Assembly (NCBI RefSeq): GCF_018918005.1 | Contig: NZ_JAHLPR010000009.1 | Coordinates: 1-64,000 of the forward strand | Reading direction: 5' to 3' | DNA: 64,000 nt | Source: Paenibacillus sp. MSJ-34 | Lineage (GTDB): Bacteria > Bacillota > Bacilli > Paenibacillales > Paenibacillaceae | Shown: positions 54,407-61,500 of the stretch, piece by piece | How positions within the stretch are numbered: position 1 is the stretch's first letter | How the letters are laid out: each line of letters opens with the position of its first letter | Notes under the pieces: generated by a model | The model's database searches: none | What the model was told of the DNA's origin: nothing | Seen by the model: the letters and a program-made list of their open reading frames with translations, nothing else | Program-made: the position numbers and the translations under genes

Positions 54407-54719
54407 ACGTAAACAGCTTCAGGCCGATCGCGCCGGCGAGCACTAAAGCGATAAAAAAGACGCGCCGCCAATCCTTGGATTCGTTATACAGAAACATGCC
54501 GACGAGCGCGCCGCCGACCGTTCCGATCCCGGTCCAAATCGCATAGGCGGTTCCCATCGGAATCGAATTCATCGCGACCGACAGCAAGGAGAAGCTTGCC
54601 GCAAAGGATATGATTAACAAGAGATAAGATTGCAATTTACCGTTTGTCGCCACCTTTTTAATCCCGATGACTCCCGTTACTTCGCAGAGGCCTGCCAATA
54701 CCAGACATAACCAAGCCAT
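54405..54719 (-). CDS. ykkD: SMR-family multidrug transporter subunit (YkkD-like)
   Basis: This 104-residue protein has four membrane segments. The conserved membrane glutamate is E13 in LAGLCEVTG, and the family motif is AYAIWTGIGTVGG. It belongs to a heteromeric pair with the preceding gene, as YkkC/YkkD: the two overlap by one base. Such pairs export cationic drugs or guanidinium-type compounds. The operon has a TetR gene at its head and no guanidine riboswitch. Confidence 0.88.
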   Translation of the reverse strand: MAWLCLVLAGLCEVTGVIGIKKVATNGKLQSYLLLIISFAASFSLLSVAMNSIPMGTAYAIWTGIGTVGGALVGMFLYNESKDWRRVFFIALVLAGAIGLKLFT

Positions 54720-55066
54720 TATGCGTCCGCCTCCTTTTCCTTTTCTCCCGTAACCAGTTTCAATCCGATTACGCCGGAGAGCAGAACGAGGACAAGCAAT
54801 ATTTTGACCATGTTAAACGGTTCCCCGAATAAGAGCATTTCCGTCAGGACCGTACCGGCGGTGCCGATCCCGGCGAAGACGGCGTACACCGTGCCGACCG
54901 GCAAAATTTTCGCCGCGCGAATGACGACGACAAACGAGATGGCGATCGCGATCACGGTCAGCGCCCATTCCCACCATACGGCGGAGTGCTTGAGTCCGGA
55001 AACCCATAAAATTTCGATGATGCCGGCAATCAATACATATACCCAGCCTTTATTGGCTTGTTTCAT
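54719..55066 (-). CDS. ykkC: SMR-family multidrug transporter subunit (YkkC-like)
   Basis: This 115-residue four-segment membrane protein has the conserved glutamate in IAGIIEILW and the motif VYAVFAGIGTAGTV. It carries a charged C-terminal tail (GEKEKEADA), typical of the YkkC partner. ATG 55066 follows GGGGGGAG; a longer frame to 55327 overlaps the TetR gene in another phase and is a shadow. It is co-transcribed with tetR (22 bp upstream) and ykkD. Confidence 0.88.
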   Translation of the reverse strand: MKQANKGWVYVLIAGIIEILWVSGLKHSAVWWEWALTVIAIAISFVVVIRAAKILPVGTVYAVFAGIGTAGTVLTEMLLFGEPFNMVKILLVLVLLSGVIGLKLVTGEKEKEADA

Positions 55067-55088
55067 GATTCTCTCCCCCCAATGATGA

Positions 55089-55664
55089 CTACTTGCAAAT
55101 TCCGCGCCAAAACAATGTCCAGGAAGCGTCCAGCCTTTTGCGGAAACGGTCGGCGCCTCCGTACAGCATTTCCACCAGGTTGCCGTCCAACAGGCACATG
55201 AAGGCCGACGCCGCTTGATTGGCGTCGATGCTGTCGATTTCCCCTGTTGCGGAAGCCTCGGTAAAAATACGGGCAAGCAGCAGTTCCAATTGATCCAAGT
55301 AGGCATACACTTGCTCCATGATTTCATCGTATAGCGCCGGCGGGGGAAAATAAGACATCCGCAGCCAAAACTTCATTTTATCGTTGCGCTCGTACCGCTC
55401 TTGATATTGGGCCAGCATTTCATACAGCCGCGCGTGCAGCGGCGAATGGCTGTTCAAGGCGAAATAATCGCGTACAAACGCCAATTCTTCGTGGAACACT
55501 TCTTGCACGACATGGAGGAACAAATCCTCTTTTCCTTTAAAGTGTGCGTAAATCGAAGGTTTTTTAATGCCGACCTCTTCAGCAATATTTGCTAGCGAAC
55601 TGCCGTCATATCCGTACTTGGCGAAATGGGCCAGGGCCACCTCCTGAATTCGCTTTGCGGTCAT
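55089..55664 (-). CDS. TetR-family transcriptional repressor
   Basis: This 191-residue regulator has an N-terminal TetR helix-turn-helix: IQEVALAHFAKYGYDGSSLANIAEEVGIKKPSIYAHFKGK (two adjoining pieces of the motif). The C-terminal ligand domain is of the YfiR/TetR_C type. The ATG follows AAGGAGG. It is the first gene of the SMR operon and probably represses it from the palindromic operator at 55688-55701, with release by the exported compound. Confidence 0.93.
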   Translation of the reverse strand: MTAKRIQEVALAHFAKYGYDGSSLANIAEEVGIKKPSIYAHFKGKEDLFLHVVQEVFHEELAFVRDYFALNSHSPLHARLYEMLAQYQERYERNDKMKFWLRMSYFPPPALYDEIMEQVYAYLDQLELLLARIFTEASATGEIDSIDANQAASAFMCLLDGNLVEMLYGGADRFRKRLDASWTLFWRGICK

Positions 55665-55687
55665 GATGATGCACCTCCTTTTCCTAC

Positions 55688-55701
55688 CTAACGATCGTTA
55701 G
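55688..55701. promoter_or_regulatory. Palindromic TetR operator
   Basis: CTAACGATCGTTAG is a perfect 14-bp palindrome 23 bp upstream of the tetR start codon, downstream of a TATTAT -10-like hexamer on the minus strand. Its position suits autorepression of the tetR-ykkC-ykkD operon. Confidence 0.75.
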
Positions 55702-55835
55702 TTAATAATATCTCACATTATATGCCCGGTGTAAAGGGGATCATTTGAAATAAATGAAAAGAGCGTCCTTCCTTTCAATCCGCTTTTTGGGTATCATAAT
55801 AGTCATAAAACAATCGGTTCAAGAGGGGAATACAG

Positions 55836-57344
55836 GTGAGGCGTTCAGTCGTTGTTATCGTATTTATCATTATCCTCGGCGGATTGGCCTATTATAGCGG
55901 AGGTTATATCAACAATCTGATTCCGAAAATGTTCAGCGTGCTCCTTTCGTTGTCCGTGCTTTCCATCGGGGTCGTTATCTTTTTGGAAAATCGTCATCCA
56001 TCCAACACCGTTGCCTGGATTCTTCTGCTTGCGCTCATTCCCGTCGTCGGTTTCGTATTTTATTTATTGTTCGGGCAAAACTACCGGAAACGGCGGCGGT
56101 TCGACCGGAAAGCGATTCAGGATAAGGAAGTCCATCGCAGCATCGACCAATTGACGACAAGGCAGCGGGCGGAATTGGAGGAATTGACGCAAAACCAGCA
56201 GAAGCTGCTGCATTTATCCCATAAAATCTCCGATAGCGTCATCTCGTTTTCGACCAATACGAAAATTTTAACGAACGGGGAAGAAACGTTTGCCGCGATT
56301 TTGCAGGAATTGGAGAAAGCGGTCCATCATATTCATATGGAATATTACATATACCGCGACGACGCAATCGGGACGCAAATTAAAGACATTCTCGTCGAGA
56401 AGGCCCGCGCAGGCGTCGAAGTCCGGTTTCTATACGATGCGGTGGGCAGCTACAAACTGCCCTTCTCCTTCCTGGAAGAGATGCGCAGGGCGGGCATCGA
56501 GGTCGTTCCGTTCGAACCGGTCCGGTTTCCGTTTCTGTCGAGCTCGGTCAATTACCGCAACCACCGCAAAATTGTCGTCATTGACGGGAACGTCGGCTTT
56601 ATGGGCGGATTGAACGTCGGCGACGAATATTTGAGCCGCAACAAAACGTACGGATTTTGGCGCGATACGCATATGTTCGTCAAGGGCGAAGCCGTTCATT
56701 CGCTGCAAGCGATATTCGTGCAGGATTGGTTCTATATGACCGGCAAGGCGCATGTCAGCGCGGAATATTTCAGACCCGAGCCGGAGCCGGAAGCCGACGG
56801 GGCGGTGCAGATTATCGCCAGCGGTCCGGACAATAAGCGCAAATCGATGAAGCACTTGTTCTTCTCCATGATTACGTCGGCGCGCAAATCGATTTGGATC
56901 GCCACTCCGTATTTTATCCCGGACGAAGATATTTTAACGGCGCTGCGGGTGGCCGCCTTATCCGGCATTGAGGTGAAAATATTGTTTCCTGCCAAGCCGG
57001 ACCGCTGGATGCCGTTTCTGGCGTCGCATTCCTACTTCTCGGGATTGATCGAATCGGGCGTAGACATTTACGAGTACGAGAAAGGATTTCTGCATTCGAA
57101 AATATTAATTATCGACGGGGAGACCGCGTCGATCGGCACGGCCAATATGGATATGAGAAGCTTTCATTTGAACTTCGAGGTGAACGCCTTATTGTTTGGG
57201 ACGGACAGCGTGCAAACGATGGTGAGCGATTTCAAACGGGATTTGAAATATACGAATTTGATCAATCCGGAGAAATTCGCCCGCCGCAAGGTGATCGTCC
57301 GCTTTCTCGAATCGGCGGCGAGATTGTTCTCGCCGTTGTTATAG
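55836..57344 (+). CDS. cls: Cardiolipin synthase
   Basis: This 502-residue membrane enzyme condenses two phosphatidylglycerols to cardiolipin. Two N-terminal membrane segments (about 5-25 and 32-52, plus a third near 60-80) precede two phospholipase-D domains. The HKD motifs are complete: HRKIVVIDG at His243 and HSKILIIDG at His420, each followed by the usual GG or N residues. The start is GTG 55836 after AAGAGGGGAA. It is a single gene with its own terminator. Confidence 0.95.
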   Translation: MRRSVVVIVFIIILGGLAYYSGGYINNLIPKMFSVLLSLSVLSIGVVIFLENRHPSNTVAWILLLALIPVVGFVFYLLFGQNYRKRRRFDRKAIQDKEVHRSIDQLTTRQRAELEELTQNQQKLLHLSHKISDSVISFSTNTKILTNGEETFAAILQELEKAVHHIHMEYYIYRDDAIGTQIKDILVEKARAGVEVRFLYDAVGSYKLPFSFLEEMRRAGIEVVPFEPVRFPFLSSSVNYRNHRKIVVIDGNVGFMGGLNVGDEYLSRNKTYGFWRDTHMFVKGEAVHSLQAIFVQDWFYMTGKAHVSAEYFRPEPEPEADGAVQIIASGPDNKRKSMKHLFFSMITSARKSIWIATPYFIPDEDILTALRVAALSGIEVKILFPAKPDRWMPFLASHSYFSGLIESGVDIYEYEKGFLHSKILIIDGETASIGTANMDMRSFHLNFEVNALLFGTDSVQTMVSDFKRDLKYTNLINPEKFARRKVIVRFLESAARLFSPLL

Positions 57345-57358
57345 CGGAACGGTATGTG

Positions 57359-57389
57359 CCGGGCCCGGAGCAGCGGGGTCCGGTTTTTA
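57359..57389. terminator. Terminator of cls
   Basis: CCGGGCCC pairs with GGGGTCCGG around an eight-base loop and is followed by five T residues, between the convergent cls and AraC genes. Confidence 0.8.
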
Positions 57390-58223
57390 TTTGTATTGAT
57401 TCGTTTTGCGATATTTCAAAGGGGAAGAGCCGGTCATTCCTTTGAATATTCTGCCGAAATGGGTTAAACTATCGAAGCCGACGCGCTCGGCAATTTCCGA
57501 CACCGTTAATTTGGAGTCTTTCAGCAGCGTACAAGCTTCTTTCACCCGAACGTTGTTTACGTATTCAATAAACGTAAAGCCGGTCGAGTCTTTGAAAGTT
57601 CGGCTTAGATGAGAAGGGCTCATATAGAAGTTTTTCGAAATATCATCCAAGGTGAGCCGCTTGGCGTAATGATGATTGATATAATTGACGATGCGGGAAA
57701 TTTGTTTATGCGTGCGGTTCGATTCGATGTAAAGGCCGCGATGCCCGCTATGTTGTTTGCGCCCGATGAAAATGAGCAGCTCGATGAGGAGCAATTTCAG
57801 GTAAAGATCGGACTGCGGCGATTGGTTCGTATGTTCGGCAATCATTTTATGAAACAGCCCTTCGACAAAACCTTGCTCTTGAGCCCGCAGCTTGATCGCA
57901 CTCGATCCGGATTGGAAGCAGGAACAAGGATCGAAAGCTTCCTCCGCCGGCAAGAAACCTTCGAGAAACTCCTTCTTGAACTGCAGCGTCACTCTCTCGT
58001 ACATTGAACCGTTCGAATTGATTAGTTTATGGATATCGTTCATATTAATCAGCAGGAGAACGCCGCCAACGACCTGGTACGTTCGATCCCCGATAAAATA
58101 ATAGAGCTCGCCGGAAATGATATATAGAATTTCGTAAGCGTCATGATAATGATCGGAAGGGATGCTGGAATGCGTTTTCCGTTCGCGGCTAATGCCAAAA
58201 AGATCCGATTTGTAAAATTTCAT
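57387..58223 (-). CDS. AraC-family transcriptional regulator
   Basis: This 278-residue protein has an N-terminal cupin ligand domain (about 15-90: HYHDAYEILYIISGELYYFIGD) and a C-terminal AraC domain (about 175-275) with LTLDDISKNFYMSPSHLSRTF and VSEIAERVGFDSLTHFGRIF. It is divergent from the giant secreted glycosidase/phosphoesterase gene at 58580 across 356 bp, so that gene is its likely target. No receiver domain is present. Confidence 0.92.
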   Translation of the reverse strand: MKFYKSDLFGISRERKTHSSIPSDHYHDAYEILYIISGELYYFIGDRTYQVVGGVLLLINMNDIHKLINSNGSMYERVTLQFKKEFLEGFLPAEEAFDPCSCFQSGSSAIKLRAQEQGFVEGLFHKMIAEHTNQSPQSDLYLKLLLIELLIFIGRKQHSGHRGLYIESNRTHKQISRIVNYINHHYAKRLTLDDISKNFYMSPSHLSRTFKDSTGFTFIEYVNNVRVKEACTLLKDSKLTVSEIAERVGFDSLTHFGRIFKGMTGSSPLKYRKTNQYK

Positions 58224-58579
58224 TGCCCAAACAACCCCCTGTAATACAAGAATGCGCTTTCATTGATCATATCATGCGGCATGATGGATTGAATACTGTT
58301 TTACAATCTTTTACTTGGCGTTTATATCTAGCTAACATTCGCAACGGATAATGGAGGGGCATCATTTTCGCAATAAACGTTGAAAATCGAAGTTTTTGAG
58401 AAAATATGTAGAGAATGTTTGCGAATGATTGCGCTATAGTAAACTCAGATTCGGCTGGTTGGTTGACCGAATACTTCGGCAAAGGGGGAGATCGACGTTC
58501 GGCGATTGAAAATGAGCGTTTTTTGCACTACAAAAGTTTAAGCGCTTTAATTAATGAGAAAGCGAGGTACGAAGTTCAA
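58224..58579. other. Divergent regulatory region with cre-like site
   Basis: The gap between the AraC regulator and the giant secreted protein is AT-richer than its surroundings and holds a cre-like palindrome (58537-58550). No gene or repeat is visible. Confidence 0.6.
58537..58550. promoter_or_regulatory. cre-like palindrome (putative CcpA site)
   Basis: TTTAAGCGCTTTAA shares the AAGCGCTT core of the sites at 532 and 20176 and stands 30 bp upstream of the start of the glycosidase/phosphoesterase gene. The flanks deviate from the cre consensus at the conserved TG, so this is the weakest of the three. Confidence 0.35.
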
Positions 58580-61500
58580 ATGAAAAGCAAAGTAACGAAG
58601 AAATGGCAGCGAACGATATCTCTATTGCTCATCCTGATGTTGTTGCCGTTCCAAACGGCGGGAATCGTATCCGCCAACGAGCCCGACGGCGGGGGGGAGG
58701 CATCCGGTCCGGAAGTCATTGCGGAATGGGGCTTCGGCCGGGACTACGCTTACGATGAAGGGGTCGTGTCCGCTACATACGGAGCTTACCGAACAGCCTC
58801 GACGATTCGGGCGATAGGCGGTCCGCAGAAAGAATATGTGAGCGGCGACGGACTTCAATATCAAGGTTGGGACAAAGGAACAGGCGCCAAATATTGGCTG
58901 GCGGCAATCTCGACCAAAGGCTTCAAGCATATTACGTTATCGTCCCAGCAGAAATCTTCGGGATCGGGACCGCGCGATTTCAAACTCGAAATCAGCAGCG
59001 ACGGACAGAATTGGGTAACGGTCGAAAATCTAGTGCTGGAAAAAGGAAGCTATACCTGTAATGAATGCAAGCTAGACGAAACGCCGCTTCCAGAGGCTGC
59101 CGATAATCAGGATTTGCTGTTTATCCGCTGGATCGTCGCTTCCACGACTGCAACCGACTCCAACGCGAACGCCGAAGTGGGACCGTACGGTTCCAGCTAT
59201 TTAAAGGACATTCGCGTGCAAGGCGAGAGACAGGCCGGCGCGATCATCGAAGCTCCGACGGCGGCAATTTCGACAACGCCGCGGGACGGGGAAGAAGTAG
59301 CCGTCCATACGGCAATCCATGTAGAGTTCAATAAAGCGATCAAGACGGTTCCGGGCTACAAAGCGAAGATCGTCGATAGCGGCGGTCGCGAGGTGGAGGG
59401 TGTTACGGTTGCGCCGAACCGTAGGACGCTCCAAATCGGCCATCCCGGCTTGGAAAGCGAGGAAACCTATACCGTAACCGTACCGCGAGGGCTTGCGGCC
59501 GGCGAAGACGATGTTGCGCTCGCCCATGATATCGTCTGGAGTTTTAAGACCAAGAAGCAAGATCAATCCGTCATTGCGGAATGGGTATTTCAGAACGAGG
59601 GGGACAACGGAACGTTTGTCGCTACGGGCGGACAATATCAAGCGGCGTCGATCTTGAGCAATGTAGGCGGCGTATTCGAAAGCTATAACAGCGGCAAGAA
59701 AGAAATCAGCTATCAAGGTTGGGACGAAGGCGAAGGCAAGAAATATTGGCTCGCAGCGGTCTCCACGGCCGGTTACCGGAACATCGCGTTATCTTCCGAG
59801 CAAAATTCGTCGGGATCGGGCCCGAACGATTTCAAGGTGCAGATCAGCACCGATTATCGGCAAACGTGGTCCGATGTCGAGGGCGGCATTGTGCAAATGA
59901 ACGTCACCTCCAGTTACGATTGTCCGGACAATAGCTGCAAGCTGATCAATGTGCCGCTTGCGGGTGCGGACGATAAAGACTTGATCTACATTCGCTGGAT
60001 CGTAAATTCCAATAAGGCGACGAACACGAAGGATAATCCATCCGGCATCGGCGGGGGAGGCTCCAGCAGAATACGGGACATTCGCGTAACAGGGGACCGC
60101 ATCGCCGGGACCAATCCCGTGATGCCTACAATTGACCTCGTCCGGCTGCCTAAGGATGGCGCGGAAGAAGTTTCGGTCGCCGCGCCTGTGACGGTGAAGT
60201 TCAATAAACCGATCTCGGTTGCCGAAGAACAAGCCATCGCGATGATCGATAACGAGAATCGTAAGTTGGACAATGTAACAACGAAAATCGTTAACGGCAA
60301 TACGTTGCAATTGGACCATCCGGCATTCGCCTACGGCAAGACGTATACGGTCACGATTCCGAAAACGGCGATCCAAGGCGACGATAACGTTGCGCTCGTG
60401 CGGGATATTTCCTGGAGCTTTACCGTTCAGGACTCGCCTTACACGCCGAAATTAATCAATATGAGCTTTAACGCGGATCCTAGAACGGGCATTGCGTTTG
60501 CCTGGTATACGGATGCGATGACCGATACGAAAGTGCAAGTTGCCCAAGCTGCCAAGGCCGCCGGAGCGGCATTCCCGGAGCAAGAAGCGCTGGAGTTCAC
60601 AGGTACCGGGGAAGAGATCGAGACGTTTATGGCGAAAGCCGACCGCTCGACCGGGAAGAAGGCGAAATTCATCAGCCATAAAGCGATAGCGGATGGGTTG
60701 ACGCCGGGCACGAAATATCTATTCCGCGTCGGCAACGGCCAAGAGTGGAGCAACATCGGTTCCTTCACCACCGATGCGGCGGAACATCAGCCTTATCGTT
60801 TTATTGTCGGATCGGATTCGCAAGCGTCGAGCAAGGCGAATTTCGAGCCTTGGGCGGATACGTTCAAGAAAGCGCGCGATTATATCGGCGATCCGAAGTT
60901 TCTGATCAGCGCCGGGGACTTGGTCGATAACGGCGATTTGGAGGAACAATGGCAATGGATGCTGGGCCTGGCGCAGGATGAGCTTCTGCACGTTCCGTTC
61001 GTGCCTGTGCTCGGAGGGCATGAAGTTCAAGATTACGACGGGGACGAAACGACCCCTAACAACAATTTCTACAATCATTTCAACTTGCCGAAGCAAGTCG
61101 TGGAGAACACCCATGAAGGATCCGTCTATTCTTTCGAATACGGCGACGCGCTTTATATGGTATTCAATTCGCAATATGAGGGCGGCCTTGCCGAGAACGG
61201 AACGGATGTCGAATGGGCGGACAAACAATTTTGGGATCAAGTGGCCTGGATGAAGAACACCGTTGCGAAAAGCGACAAGAAGTGGAAGTTCGTTACCTTT
61301 CACAAAGCTCCGTATGCGGCGGGCGACAATTCGGCGCAATGGGAAGACGAACGAGTTCAATTTTACAAAAAATATTTAATTCCCGCCTTCGACGAAATGG
61401 GCATCGATATGGTGTTCGAGGCGCATGATCATATGTACATGAGATCGTTCCAAATGTACGGGGACGAAATCGTACCCGCGGATCGGTTGTCGAAGGACGA

